The position numbers and the translations under genes are program-made. Below, in pieces: positions 1 to 12,587 of a stretch of DNA of 60,000 nt. Positions within the stretch are counted from its first letter, which is position 1, and every line of letters starts with the position of its first letter. Location of the stretch: the NCBI RefSeq assembly GCF_963678635.1, contig NC_087063.1, forward strand, positions 54,391,074-54,451,073, given 5' to 3'. A model generated the notes under the pieces. That model saw nothing but the letters and a program-made list of their open reading frames with translations, was not told the origin of the DNA and did not search any database. The stretch comes from Symsagittifera roscoffensis (taxonomy: Eukaryota > Xenacoelomorpha > Acoela > Convolutidae).

Positions 1-865
1 TTTTTCAAAATTTCGAATGGAACCTGTCATGCACGATTTTCTCGCGAGAACTGAAAATCAGAAAAAGAAAAGAGAACAATTTCAGAACAATTGAGTAACA
101 ATCGCGGGAAAGTTGCTAGAAAAATCGGTGGGAAATTGCTATTCGCAATTTCGAAAGCAATAATAACCTAGAGTAGAGCTGTCCCATCTGAAACAGAGAC
201 GAGAGCATTCCCACGAGTTGGATTATTACGATTGGAATACTATCATTGACTGGACCAGAGTGAACCTTCGGTGGAAAGGTGGACAGCTAGAGTGTCCCAA
301 TGGTTCACGAGAACTTGCAGTCTAGAGTAAAAACTTGTTCTTGTTGTTAAAACTGACTGACATTAAACTCATTTTAGTTACTTTGTTGACTCTTGAGTTG
401 TTTACCGACTTATTTACTTCCTGGTTCTTGAGCGTGCTACAATGTGAGTACTTAATTTAAATTCCTAGAGTGTGTTTTATAATTGTGATGTTGAGGTAAG
501 GTGAGTTTTAGGTTGATCCATCTGAAATGGATCAAAGTTCCACTGTCTAATAAAAAGTAACTTAACGGATTGTTCCAACCCGGTTTTTAACGGCGTTCAT
601 GTATTTTGGGTATCTAGAGACCTAAGTATGGGGACGTTTCTAATTCTAGAGTGGGGGGATATTTTAGTAGTAGCCTTTAAGCTGTAACGGGTCGTAGTCT
701 CATGTCACAAGCGAACCGAACTGGCTCCGACCGTTCTTGAGGTAGAAAAACACAAGAGATAGTGTCCCTGACCCTTGAGCCAGTGGTTATAGGGCCTATT
801 TTTCTTAAGCCTCATGTGTGACTGCAGTAGACGAATGTTACAAACTAATAAGTTTCATATCTCAG
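1..865 (+). promoter_or_regulatory. Upstream region and possible 5' UTR of the septin gene
   Basis: No protein-coding signal is visible here. A donor-like GTGAGT follows position 443 and an acceptor-like TATCTCAG ends at 865, six bases before the septin ATG. An untranslated first exon ending at 443 spliced to 866 is therefore possible but unproven. A short perfect hairpin (GATCCAT/ATGGATC) lies near 516-534. No TATA box can be assigned with confidence. Confidence 0.35.
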
Positions 866-871
866 ATCAAC

Positions 872-3800
872 ATGTCGCCTGCTGCTGAAAACGAACCAGG
901 AGTGGGATTCAGCAACCTGCCTAATCAGTATCATAGAAAATCAGTAAAGAAAGGATTTGAGTTTACTTTGATGGTTGTAGGTAAGTGGCCGCTCATTATC
1001 TGTCATTGTGTGCTCAATTTCACTAAATATAACTAATTTTCTTGAGGACTTTAAGCGTTTCAATGTGATTAAGCGCAATTGTGTTTCAGGTGAATCCGGT
1101 CTGGGTAAAAGCACTCTAATCAGTAGTTTATTCCGTAAAACAGAGCTCATCAAACAGAGATCTACAAATGGAAAAACAGGTAAAATTAAAAAAACTCAGG
1201 TGATCCCAAACTTATTTCTCTTGCTTTAAACTACGTTTTCAGTGCTCAAATTTAGCATAAATAAGCTGCTGTAAGCCTGCTCGCTCGCTTTATCCGCTCG
1301 AAATTGAAATTAAAATCAAAAGTTTTGAACCAGTTTATCTCAATACTGAAAACTTTTTGAAAGTTTTTTAACGTAGTTCAAAACACGGCTGAAAGGACTT
1401 CAGTTTGGTATATCCTTCGACCGTGTCCGATGATTATTTGTGGTACGTGGTTTTGCGTGGAAAACAAAAAGATAAAACTAACACACCCGAATACAAAGCT
1501 CCTCCCCATTTTCAATGGTCGGAACAATAATTCTTGAAATGTATTTTTTTTTGTTGTGAAACCCTATTTGTTAAAACTAGATTGCCACAAATTGCGTACA
1601 TTGCATCATTGCAGCAAACTAGTATGCATTACTCGGGTCAAAGTTTTCTTTTGAGTTTTCTGTAATTGATTTTTCTAGGAAAACAAAAATAAAAAAGCTA
1701 AAACTCACACGAATACAAAGATCCTACCCATTTTTCAAATTGTTGAAACAAAAAGTAGAAATTAAGGCAAGCAACTTAAGCCTTGTTGTTCTAGAAAACG
1801 TATTAATTGAAAACGTATTTATCAGATGGCGTGACTTTGTTGTAGATAAAATCCCAGAAACAGTGCAAATCGAAACCAAGTCCGTGCTCATTGAAGAAAA
1901 GGCCGTGAAATTAAGACTTACTGTTGTTGATACTCCCGGATTCGGAGACATGCTGAATAATACTGACTGGTTAGTTTGCAACTGTTTTAAATATGTACAA
2001 GTGTAATTGCTATAATCTTATCAGTTACAAATGTGTGGAAAGGAAAAGGAGAAGTAAAACGTGAGTGTTTTAGCTATAAAACGATCAGCAAGTACATCGA
2101 CGAGAGATTCGAACAGTACTTGAAAGACGAGAGTGGCTTGAATCGAAGAAACATTACAGATACAAGGGTTCACTGTTGCTTCTACTTCATCAACCCCTCG
2201 GCTCATGGGTCAGTCTCTTCGTTGAGCGTTGTTTTGCTTCGAGGAAAAAACGCGTCACAAAGCTGCATCAAGCATTTTTCTGAGCTCAATGCCGCACAAA
2301 AGACTGTCATTAACGCTTTTACTTCGTTTCTTCAAGAATAAAGGAATTAATTGCAAAATTGTGGAATTAATCTTCAACAATAAAGGAATTAATGGCTTCC
2401 TTTTACATCGTTTCTTCAACAATAAAGGAATTAATTGCAAAATTTGTTTTGCAGTCTTCGACCGATCGACGTAGAATTCATGAAGAACCTGTGTGACAAA
2501 GTGAACATTGTTCCCGTGATAGCGAAGAGCGACACACTGACTACAGCTGAAGTGGCTGCTATGAAGAAGCAGCTTTTGCACGAGATAGAAGAACATGGAA
2601 TCCGTGTGTATAGAATACCAGATGCGGAATCGGACGAGGACGAGGAGTACATTGCTCAGAACAAAGAACTGCAGGTATGAACTGGTTATGAACAGAATTC
2701 GAGTTTGCTGTGACTTTTCAACGATTTTTTCACTTGAGTAACATGTCACTAACATCAAGTTTCATAGCCTGAGAAACAAATCTTCAGTAGGAAATAAAAG
2801 GGGCACATCTGAAAAGAAGTGCTCAGGTGTGTATGTTCTCTGAAGTTTGAGTAGTGTATTTAAATGCTTTCAGATGAGTACGCCATTTGCTGTGGTTGGT
2901 TCCAATATGGAAGTAGAGGCTAGCGGGGGTAAGATGGTGAGAGGAAGAAAGTACCCTTGGGGTGTGGTGGACTTGGACAACCCTGCTCATTGTGACTTCA
3001 GAAAACTACAGGCCATGATTATGTAGGTGTTTTTTTTATCTTTGACGGAAAGCCGGCAAGCTCAATCTACTGTGTTGCGATTTAAGTTTTCTGATTGAAG
3101 AAATTAGTGTTTCATAATGTACTGGTTTTGACTACTAACGGTCACAATAATTTTGAAAGACAACCAGTTCTAGACCAGCCTGCGGTTTTTCAGTACTCAC
3201 ATGCAAGATATGCAAGAAGTCACCCACGAAGTGCACTACGAGAGCTTCCGTGCCAGAAAACTTTCTCATCCTACCAGTGAATTGTCATCTAGTCCAGCCG
3301 TGTAAGTGTAACATTTGCGAATACGTTAGGCTACACTTCTTTGCAGCCGCTATTGCTTTTAAGCATTTTTGATCTTTTGGACTCCTTCAAATTCAATGTC
3401 ATCAATCAGTTTTTTCTGGTCCAGCTAAACATGATATGGCAGTTTTTGGTAATTATTGTAATTCCACGGTTCTTTAGTTAAGAAGTCCGATGCGTTAGAC
3501 GTTAGCAACATTTCAGTAAATACGCTGTTGCGCATTCTCCGGGCTTCCGTGAAGCTGCGTGCGATGCTGCTCTAAATCATGACCTTGCCAGACGCGATAG
3601 TAAGAGCGTGTCCAGGTCAAATACGCTTGCTAAGAGCGACGAAACGTAATTTTGTTTTGTTAAATTACGTTTTTTATTCTCTGAAAAGTTAACTCCATCA
3701 CAAGATTTAGAAAAAGACGTGTGACTCATTCACATACCATTTTTTGTGTCGAAATAACAATTTGATATTGTTTTGTTGTTTATTCATGCAGCTACAAATT

Positions 3801-6800
3801 GACTCGGTGAGTTGAAAAGTCAATACTCGTCAAATCTAGATGTTTTCTAAGTTGATGGATTTATAACTGTGAATTGAATATTCAATTGAAGTAGCCAGTC
3901 TGTAAGAGTCTGATCAAATTCAAGTGTTAAGTGTGATGTAACAATAGTAAAGCGTCTGCAATATTCCTATTTAATGCGACGAATATTTTTCCTTTTTATT
4001 ATGTGGAGTTATTTCAAGAGAAATTGGCACTATTCAAATTCATGCTCTTGGATCTACATATGTATTTGCAACAGTTGTCGACAAAATCCATGGAAACTAT
4101 TGGGAGAAATCCCTGCAGCTCAAGCTGCGAATTCTTTATAATAATAATATTACCCGGGAAATTTATCTGTCGCGGCGATTTTAAAAACTTCAAAAAGGGA
4201 GAAAGTGTCAAAAATTTTTGGTCAATTAAGTTAAATAACTTAAGAATGATACTTTGAAATAAAAACGTCTGGAACATGAAAGCAAAATAGGGGTGGAGAG
4301 TGTAATAGAGCTCTAAAAATCGATTAAAGATTGAGGACTACAGTGCTGATTTAAATTAACCGGACAAAACGCGTTAAACTTGAAATTTAAAACCCGTTTT
4401 TCTCAAATTGGGTTGAGTTTAGGTGAAAATTTATGAAGACAAAACTTGCTTAAAATTTTAGCAGAATTAATATGGTGTAATTTAATTTGCGAAATTCGGG
4501 CTCGAAATTTTACCCCAAAAATGGGTCAATTTGGCTTTTCTTAGTTTATCAAAAATTACGCTGAAATAACCCAGTCGATCACAGACATGATTATATCAAA
4601 GTGAGCCCCTTACGTAGCCCAACAAACTTTAAATAGGGTATAATCTCCAAAACATTGTATAAGTTAATTAGTTTTTGTTTGATAGACAAAAAAGGTCGTT
4701 TTTACTATATAAAATACTAACTTTTTATTTAAAAACAATTTTTGAACAATTTGCAATTCTTTTTTGAGAAAATACCCTTCTTAAAGTTTGTTGGACTACG
4801 TAAGGCGTTCTTTGATATAATTATGTCTGTGATCGACGGGGTATTTTTGGCGTAATTTTTGATTAACTAAGAAAAGCCAAAATGACCCATTTTTGGGGTA
4901 AAATTTCGGGCCCGAATTTCGCAAAATAAATTATACCATATTAATTCTGCCAAAGTTTTAAGCAAGTTTTGTCTTCATAAGTTTTCACCTAAACTCAACC
5001 CAATTTGAGAAAAACGGGGTTTTAAATTTCAAGTTTACCGCGTTTTGTCCGGTTAATTTAAATCATCACTGGATACACGAATTGGTTTTCACGTTTTGTT
5101 TTTTTTCAAAAAACGTCTCACGGTGAAAATTTTGGAGCCGCCCTTAATGCTTATTCATGATTTTCATTTCTTTATTTATGTTAATTTGCTCTTGGATATT
5201 TCTGTTTTGCGAATAAGATTTTAAAATTCATTTACTGCCATGCCAGCATATCAAACTTTATAACTTCGCATGATGTATTTAAGTTCTCTTTGTCCTTGAA
5301 TAAAAAATATTCGCATGCGCGCATTCATCACTCGGTAAAACGGTATTCTATGATAAAACTGAATTGACTTATGAAATTTTTATTTTGCATTTTAAATTCA
5401 AATTTTGAAGGCTGCGCCGCTACAACCTATCTTCGTTTTCTGTTATATGTAATAATTTGACTTACAATTCTTTTTCACTTATCAGTTTTTGTGTTGTTAG
5501 ATTCTCCCAAGACGAAAAGAAACTAGCAGAGAAGGACAAGATGCTTGTGGAGAAGGAAAATGAGGTATGTCTTAATTGATTTTTCTCAGATGTCTCGAAT
5601 AAAAACAATAACCATAAATGAAACTTTGAATCTTCTTTCGAATCACCATCACATTACGTCCTGATTTTCAGATAGGTTTTCTGATTATGTTTTCCCCCAA
5701 CTTTTTCATTTGCAGAATAAATATTATTGAAGGCAAAATGAAAATACTTGCAGGACTACTTGATGCCTGCTAAGCAATACTAAAAGAATAATGAGCGTAC
5801 TGAGTAAATACTCTTATATAGGTCCAAGTGATTTTTTTTCGTAATTTTTCAGGAAAAACTCTTTAAATTTGTTCACGCGCAGTTTTGATTTTTCGCGGGT
5901 TGACTTGTCCTGTGATTTCTTTTTAAGTTCAGTGCATTTCTATTGTTAAAAGAAAAGCAAATTCCACTATCGAACACCAAAATTGTAAAGGTCACGAATA
6001 AACGTGATCGACTTCTAATTTTGAAAATGGAAATTAATGATCAGATTTCCCAACGAAATAAAAGTTATAACTATTGATCCAGTTTTCTCAAATTGGGTTA
6101 ATTTTAACGAAAAAGTGTTCATCATAAATTCGTCTACAAATTCGAAGAGCTTTGAGGCGATCTATTTTTTTCTTCGAAATTCAAAAGTTGAAGATTTTTG
6201 AGAAAAAAAAACATGTCTATTTTGTTTTTCAGTTTCCTGGCGTTCATGACTCTTTTCCAACTCAGTTGGCTATGTTTTCTTTGTTGAAATGAAGGCAAAG
6301 TCTACTATCGAACAGCAGAAATGTGAAGGTCACAAAAAAGTTTTATCGACTTTAATTTCGAAAATGCAATTTAATATCAAGGGTTCAATCGAAAAAGTCG
6401 GGATGCGGAAATTTCCAATCTAAATTGCAGGGCTTAGAAAGCAGAAGCCATTCCCATGCTTTAGCGGATAAACGTTTATGGTTTTAGGAAAAGTCTTGTT
6501 TTTGATTTTTAATTGGTTTTTACTTTTTTTTCGAAAACTACCCAGCGAAATCTAAAATAAATACTACAATTGAAAGAACGAGCTGTAGATTTTTCCTTTA
6601 AATAAGCGGCTAATCCCCGCTTCAGCAGAGAAACACTTGGGTTTAGCGTAAAGTCCATTTTTTGAAATTTTGAAAATTACGCATTTCCGTATCAGTACAA
6701 TATATGATGCAAAATTCTAGAACATGAAGATCCAGCATTAGCTGGGCCACTAGCTTACTTTCAAGTGACCGTGGCGCAGATGCGAAGACGTGAGTCTCCT

Positions 6801-8388
6801 AGTCAACAGGTCGGATATTGAAATCCGGAACATTTAATAGTTTTGTTCTGTTGTGTTGGAAATTTTGCTGCATAACCTTGGCAATTCGATAGAAACTGTA
6901 GCTGCTATATTGGTGGCTAGAGTTAGTAGTTTTACAAGCAGTCGTGGAGCAGATATGAGAGCGTGATATTTCTGCTCTCAACAAAAAAATTTTCCAGGTG
7001 TATTTTTAGTTTTTTCTTTACTTTAATTTGTTCGGCCTGTTTAGAGCTTTTTTTCTTCATTTTAATCGTTTGCGAAGCGCAGCTTCGCATCTGTGAATAG
7101 TTCGCAATGTCTTCTTTTTTCGTTTTTTTTTCAGGAACACTTAAAAAATTTTAGGCTCAAGTTTACTTTTTTCCGTTTTGACTTTTGAGTTCTTTTTAAT
7201 TTCAGTTCATTTCCTTTGCTAAAAGGAAGGCTAGCTCCACTATCATACAGCAAAAGTGTAAAGGTCACGAAATACGTGATCGACTTCTAGTTTCGAAAGT
7301 GGAATTTAACTTTCGTATTTCCCAGCGAATTATAAAATATTACCTAATAATCCAGTTTTCTCAAATAGGGTCAAATTTATTGAAAAATTGCCAATCATAA
7401 ATTTTCCTAGAATATCAAAGAGCTTTTATTTTCTTTTATTCGAAAGAAGAGATTCTTTAAAAACATGTCGGTGTTTTGGTTTTGTCTAATTGCGTTCCTT
7501 GACTATTTTCCAAACTATCTGGCTGAGTTTTCTCCAGTGAGGTCATTACTTTGCAACTGTCAGTTGGCTATGTTTTTAAGATTCGATGAACGTAGTTCAG
7601 ACGCTTATATAGGTCCCGATGATTTTTTTCAGGAAAAAACTTAAATTTGTTCAGGCTCAAATTTAGTTTTGGTTTATTTTGAAGTTCAATTCATTTCATT
7701 TGTTAAAAGGAAGGAAAATTGGAACAGCAAAAATGTAAAGATCACAAAAAACATGATCGACTCCTAGAATCGAAAGTGAAATTCAGTTTTCAGATTTCTC
7801 AGTAAATAAAATTTGTTTTTATTAGTCCAGTTTTTTCTAGTTGGGTTATTTTTTTATCAAAAAGTGCCAATCATAGTGGTTATAGAAATTTAAAGAGCTT
7901 TAAGGGAATATATTTTTTCTTTGAAAATCGAAAGCGGAGAATTTTTCAAATTACTTAATCATTTGTTAACTTGCATTCATTGACTCTTTCCAAATGTCTG
8001 TTGGCTATGTTCTTGATTTATGTAGAAAATCTTATGTTATGACGAACAAACAAAAGGTCAGTGAAATAAAGCTAGAGTATATGGACTATTTCGTTTGTTC
8101 CAGCTTAAAAGAATGCAAGAGAAGTTGGCCAAGATGCAGCAAGAAGTGGAAGATGCGAAGAGAAGCACCAGCAGTCTAGCCTCGGTGGGATCTGTAGGGG
8201 GTACTGGCGGATCCAGTGCAACTGCAGCCCCTGCTCCCCCGAACACAGCACCCCCTCCTATCCCCAACACAAAGCCAATGGGAAGTGGGTATCCCTCCAG
8301 TATGAACTACGCGTCCAGTTATAACAGGAGTGCGCTGGGTGGAGGTATGGCGAGTTCGCTTGGAGCCAAGACTTCTTCCAACAAATAA
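872..8388 (+). CDS. Septin, SEPT2/4/5-like group, nine coding exons
   Basis: Septins are filament-forming GTPases of the cytoskeleton and cell cortex. Exons are 872-980, 1090-1179, 1846-1969, 2074-2208, 2455-2674, 2874-3022, 3194-3301, 5501-5564 and 8104-8388. Every junction has GT/AG and compatible phase, giving 427 aa. The G1 loop GESGLGKS is at residues 37-44, G3 DTPGFG at 95-100, and G4 reads AKSDT (176-180), with Ser where most septins have Ala. The septin unique element with PWGVV is near 254-258. A coiled coil (about 313-352) ends the conserved part and resembles the DKMLxEKExELKRMQE heptads of the SEPT2/4/5 group. The final exon adds a Gly/Ser/Ala/Pro-rich tail of about 75 residues. 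The ATG was chosen because the preceding bases look like a splice acceptor and the N-terminus has normal septin length. AATAAA overlaps the stop codon and another lies near 8973. Subgroup assignment is from motif likeness only. Confidence 0.93.
2317..2450 (+). repeat. 84-bp tandem duplication in septin intron 4
   Basis: A unit beginning TTTTACTTCGTTTCTTCAA at 2317 recurs at 2401 as TTTTACATCGTTTCTTCAA, with internal AATAAAGGAATTAAT copies. The second copy runs directly into the acceptor of septin exon 5 (GCAG at 2451-2454), so the repeat supplies the branch and pyrimidine region of that acceptor. Confidence 0.8.
3302..5500 (+). other. Septin intron 7, with a GC-richer exon-like patch
   Basis: This 2.2-kb intron holds the foldback element at 4341-5071. 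A patch at about 3510-3650 is richer in GC than its surroundings and begins with a good acceptor (TTTCAG ending at 3517). In the septin phase it reads only about 19 further codons before a stop. It could be an alternative terminal exon or chance. Nothing else coding is seen. Confidence 0.5.
4341..5071. mobile_element. Foldback element with about 300-bp terminal inverted repeats
   Basis: The left arm starts CAGTGCTGATTTAAATT and the right arm ends AATTTAAATCATCACTG. The arms (about 4341-4635 and 4770-5071) are near-perfect reverse complements over roughly 300 bp, with a central AT-rich spacer of about 130 bp and no ORF. CAGTG ends and long inverted repeats suggest a non-autonomous DNA transposon, possibly hAT-like. 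I see no clear target-site duplication (left flank GAGGACTA, right flank GATACACG), so the superfamily is uncertain. Confidence 0.85.
5806..6280 (+). mobile_element. MITE family A copy 1
   Basis: This copy shares the family order: TATATAGGTC near the start, a TTCAGGAAAA(A/G)TCTT block, TCCACTATCGAACA, AAGGTCACGA, GTGATCGACTTCTA, TATTGATCCAGTTTTCTCAA, and GCGTTCATGACTCTTTTCC near the end. It contains no ORF. Confidence 0.75.
6765..6985 (+). repeat. Two tRNA-like (SINE head) segments
   Basis: At about 6770 the sequence TGGCGCAGATGCGAAGACG resembles an A-box region and is followed about 45 bp later by a B-box-like GGATATTGAAATCCGG. A second, shorter copy (TGGAGCAGATATGAGAGCG) begins near 6947. 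Both are preceded by a similar TAG-TTT-CAAG stretch. No intact cloverleaf can be drawn, so these are probably tRNA-derived SINE remnants, not genes. Confidence 0.45.
7110..7525 (+). mobile_element. MITE family A copy 3
   Basis: This copy retains GGAAGGCTAGCTCCACTATC, GGTCACGAAATACGTGATCG, ACTTCTAGTTTCGAAAGTGG and AATCCAGTTTTCTCAAAT in order, and ends TTGCGTTCCTTGACTATTTTCC. It is slightly truncated at the left. Confidence 0.7.
7586..8012 (+). mobile_element. MITE family A copy 4
   Basis: It starts with the inverted-repeat end GATGAACGTAGTTCAGAC and ends with TTGCATTCATTGACTCTTTCC then CTGTTGGCTATGTTC. It lies less than 100 bp upstream of the last septin exon. Confidence 0.75.
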
Positions 8389-10254
8389 AAAATATGCAAG
8401 TTTCGTTCTGGTATAGTCATTTGAATTAGCTGTGATTGAATGCCTTGCTGCTATTCAATATTATTGAAGTGTTCATAGTTAGTAAATTTGAATGCTTTCT
8501 GCTCAATCAATTGCTGTAATTTACTCCCGGTCACGTTAAGTGATTGGGTTAAGCCGAGGTCAATTTGGCCGATGAATCATATTTGTCATCAATCTATCAT
8601 CATATTAATTCGACCATCAATTGTGTTTGTTCAATGCATGCTGCTGACGACCTTATTGCAACTCACTTTGCGTCCCTGAAATCCAAGTCGTTAAGTAGGT
8701 AAAAACGGTGCAGTAATTTTCCTCAGCTAGAGTTTTCTAGTGTGCAATATTAATTTGATAATTATAGTTCTATATAGCTCATGTTTATCATGCTGCACCT
8801 GTTGAAACATTTTTTTTCTGGAAAATGGGGTTTCATTCTAACCCAACTTGAACTGATCTTTGTAATTTCAATAATTAAATGCTTTTTTTATGATTTCAAT
8901 TATTTATTGCTGCAATTTTGCGAGCTTTATTTGCATGTTTTGTACTATCCGGCAAACAATCTATTTTAATTAAATAAACCTTTTGAGCCGATTTTTGCAT
9001 AGAGATGTTTTTTTTTGCTATAAACTGGTCTGTCACGTATCCCTACATGACCAATCAGAAATCAGTATTAGCCGCCTTTCAGTCAACAATCAGTTTAAAA
9101 CATAAATTGAGCCAAGTGACGTTTGATTTGAACGAAAGCAAGTAAAGTTCAAGAAGATTATATCAACTTCGAATATTTTCACCAAAAGAAGATAAGGCTT
9201 AATTCTGAGTTCTTACATGGACTGGCTCTACAGACAGTTTTTAGTTACGCTACATTGTTTTTCGATTGATAACTGGAATGTTAATTAGCGCCAATAACGA
9301 TAACACTTATACTGCAGTATTTCATTCATGGCTACAGAAAATAATTGTTGTTCTTTTTCATTTCAGCTGTTAAGGAACCTAGTGAACTGATTTATTCCGA
9401 AAAAATCACGCTCAAATTTGATCTTCTGCTGTTTCATTTTTGATGTTTTGAAAGTTCAATTCCACTTAAATAACTAAAAGGAGGGTACATTGCGCTGTCC
9501 AGTTACGAAACGGCGCAAAAAATGAGAATGAATTTGTTTCATACAGGGACAAAATTTAAGATTTCACTGCGGAATAAAAAACTATTGATCCACTTTTCAC
9601 AACTTGGTTTAAATAGTGTCAGTCATAAGTTATAAAGGCCATACATTTATTAGAAACTGTTTTAAATTTGTTCAGAAAACACGTCAGTTTTTTCAGGAAT
9701 ATTTTAGGATTTGCTTTTAAGGATTTGTTCACACTGGTTTTCGCGGTTTGACTTTCAATTTTTTTGGTTCAGTTAATTTCCTTTGTTTTCCTATCGAACA
9801 TGCGAAGTGTATAGGTCACAAAAAGTGATTGCCTTCTATTTTTAAAAATGGAATTTAATGATCAGATCAAGTGTATCCTAATTGGGAACTAGACTTAAAT
9901 TGGGAACTTTTCCTGTATACAGTTTTTCTTACACGTTGAAAATGAAGTTGCTTTATCGTCGGTTCTTAGCAACTTCCAGGCTTCTTCTCACTTGACCTGG
10001 AGGTAACGTGGTTTGCCCCTATGGTCTGGGTTTTTAATTTCAGTGGGACCTTGCTTCTTTTAGCGTTTGAAATTGGATTTTTTCCAGCTGCTAGCAGTTT
10101 CCATTGTAGACAAGCGTTTTTTTCATTGCAGCTTTTCCAATTTTTTGTTCAACTAGACGTGTGGCATTTTGAAGGGAAGTGTCAGTCTCAATAAAAATGG
10201 GTTAAAAATTCTTCTTTTTGCGCTTGACTTCTTGATAATTTAATTGTTTAAGAG

Positions 10255-10720
10255 TTATGAGCAGAGTGAATACTCTTATTTAGGTCTTTGTGGGTGATTT
10301 GTTTGTTTTTTTTTCAGCAAAAAGTCTTAAAATTTGTTCACGCTAAATGTTGATTTTTTTTTCGCGGCTTGACTTTCTGATTGCTTCTTAATTTCATTTC
10401 ATTTGCGTAGAAGAAGGCAAACTCCATTTTCAAACAGAAAGATCACGAAAATCAAGTTCGACTTCTTATTTCGAAAATGAAATTTACATATCAATTTTCC
10501 CAGCGAAAAATAAATAAATATTGATTCAGTGTTCTTTAATTAAGTTAATTTTATCCAGAAAAGTCAATCATAAATTGTTCTGTAATTACAGAGATTTAAG
10601 GCCTTCTTTTTTCTCGGAGATTTGAAAGTTTCGAAGGTTCTTTTTTGAAGGTACGAAAGTTAACTTGCGTTCTTCGACTCTTTTCAACTGTCTATTGGCT
10701 CCTTTCTTTAAGGTTTGGAA
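10255..10720 (+). mobile_element. MITE family A copy 7
   Basis: Diverged copy: TACTCTTATTTAGGTC, TTTTTCGCGGCTTGACTT, GTTCGACTTCTTATTTCGAA and the terminal TTGCGTTCTTCGACTCTTTT are in the family order. Confidence 0.65.
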
Positions 10721-10736
10721 GTTGAAGTTTAAAAAA

Positions 10737-10880
10737 AAACACTTTCTGTTTCTTAGCGTTCATGACTTTTTTTCAAACTTTTCCAACTGTCTGTTGGCTA
10801 TTTTAAAGTTTTTTTCTGTTTCTTAGCGTTCATGACTTTTTTCCAAACTTTTCCAACTGTCTGTTGGCTATTTTAAATTT
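10737..10880 (+). repeat. Tandem duplication of about 71 bp, derived from a MITE end
   Basis: Two nearly identical units each contain CTGTTTCTTAGCGTTCATGA, a T-rich run, CAAACTTTTCCAACTGTCTG and TTGGCTATTTTAAA. The unit is the right end of MITE family A. Confidence 0.8.
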
Positions 10881-11944
10881 TATAAGTTGAATTAACAATG
10901 AAACAACTACCTGTTAATGAGATATAATACACTAGATTTTTTTAAAGATTTTTAAAATTAATTTGATCAAAACCTTATACTACTGGCATAGCAACCGGCT
11001 ATCCTTTCTTCTTTAAAAAAATAGGACGTCGTTATTTATTTTTTTAAGTTGTTTGAATGTTTTTCATCTGGTTGTTGGCTATATTCGAGGAATTAAGTCC
11101 AAAACAAAAGCTTTAATTTAGTTTGTAATTTGGAAAAGTAAATTTTCAAAACAATGTAGGCTAAGAAGGCTAAACTTAAAGCTTCAGCATAGTGTTTTTC
11201 TGGTAACAGAAGACTCTGCTTTAAAATTATTTCGCTCCGTTTTTCTGTAGCTGCAGTTGGTTTCGGATTATGCTGCTTTCCCATTCAGTCCAGCGTCTCA
11301 TCTAAAACAGAATCTGCTTTAATGACCTTGCTCGCAGAGTTGAGCTGATACTAGCCCGTTTTCAAACAGGATGTAGATGTAATTATATAAGTATTGTGGC
11401 CTCAAAAATGAAGCGATACGTTCGAAAAACATAATTTGCTTGTCATTATTTTTGCTTTTCTCAGGAGATAGCTATTACAGGAGACTAAAATTTTTCTTGA
11501 CTTTTCATAGCACAGCTGAGTTATTTCATCGGTTTCTTTGAGGAAGTATTTTTTTCACAATCCGGTTAAGAAAGAATAATTTCAGAATCGGTGTTAGCTT
11601 TGATTTAGAGCACGTTTTAGTTGTTGATTTACCCTGTGAAATAAGCTCTAATTGGTATTAGCCTCATTGTCATTAGGCGTCGACAGAGAGTTAGGTGGCA
11701 TTAAGTTAGCAGTTACTCTAGTCTGTTTTAACTCTCTGTGGAGACAACGAGTCTCTCGTGAACATTGAAGTCGCCTCTGAAAGTATATAAAAACATTTTG
11801 ATAAGATTGAGTTTCGATACCAACGTGCTCATGGAGCTGTTTAGCTTAGTCGTATAGCGGATTTTTTGTGTTGCTCGTTCTATAAAGAAATAAGTGTACG
11901 GTTTTGTTGGGATTTACTTAATGGTATAATAATTTTTTTTGGCA

Positions 11945-12405
11945 GTCGATGAACGTAGTTCAGACTCTTTTATAGGTCGCGATAATGTTTTTTTCAGGAA
12001 AAGTCTTAGTGTTTTTTAAGGCTCAGACTTACTTTTTCGAGGTTTGATTTTTGATTTCTCTTCAAGCTAATTCATTTCTTTTGTCAAAAGGAAGGCAAAT
12101 TCCACTATCGAACAGCAAAAGAGTGAAGGTCACAAAAAAGGTGGTTCCACTTCTGGATTCGGCAGTGGAATTTAATCTTCAAATTTTCCAGTGAAATAAA
12201 ACTTTTGCTTATTGATCACTTTTTGTTAAATTTGGTCAGTTATATCTAAAAATTGTCAATCAAGAACTGTTCTAGAAATTCAAAGAACTTCAGTGTCATC
12301 TATTTTTTTCTCAGAAATGCGAAGTGTCAGTATTTTTTTCTTTCGTTGACTCTTGCGTTCATTGTCTCTTTTCGAACTGTCTGTTGGCTATGTTTACACA
12401 AGCGT
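11945..12405 (+). mobile_element. MITE family A copy 8
   Basis: It begins GTCGATGAACGTAGTTCAGA, keeps the TCCACTATCGAACAGCAAAA block, and ends TTGCGTTCATTGTCTCTTTTC followed by CTGTCTGTTGGCTATGTTT. Confidence 0.8.
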
Positions 12406-12587
12406 AGCTTGTGTTATAGTATAAACTTTCTTTTTTCCAACCTAAGTCGCAAAAATTGTTGCGACAAAAGGTGTTCATTTTGAAAGTGTTCATTTTGATC
12501 CAGCTATTAAGTACAGCCAATGCTAAGGATATTAACACAGACTATTATATTACACATAGCACTTTAGCTTCAAGGCATCATGTATCT

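Larger units (their letters stand above)
5565..8103 (+). other. Septin intron 8, filled with MITE copies and tRNA-like pieces
   Basis: No exon is visible. The intron holds MITE copies near 5806-6280, 7110-7525 and 7586-8012, a partial copy near 6290-6420, and two tRNA-like segments at 6765-6835 and 6935-6985. A GCGAAGCGCAGCTTCGC palindrome lies near 7073. Confidence 0.7.

Noticed and set aside
6770-6833. Functional tRNA gene
   Set aside because: No acceptor stem or intact anticodon arm can be formed.
11093-11284. Minus-strand ORF as the missing last SPATA1-like exon
   Set aside because: Its sequence has no likeness to the expected coiled-coil C-terminus and no suitable acceptor phase.
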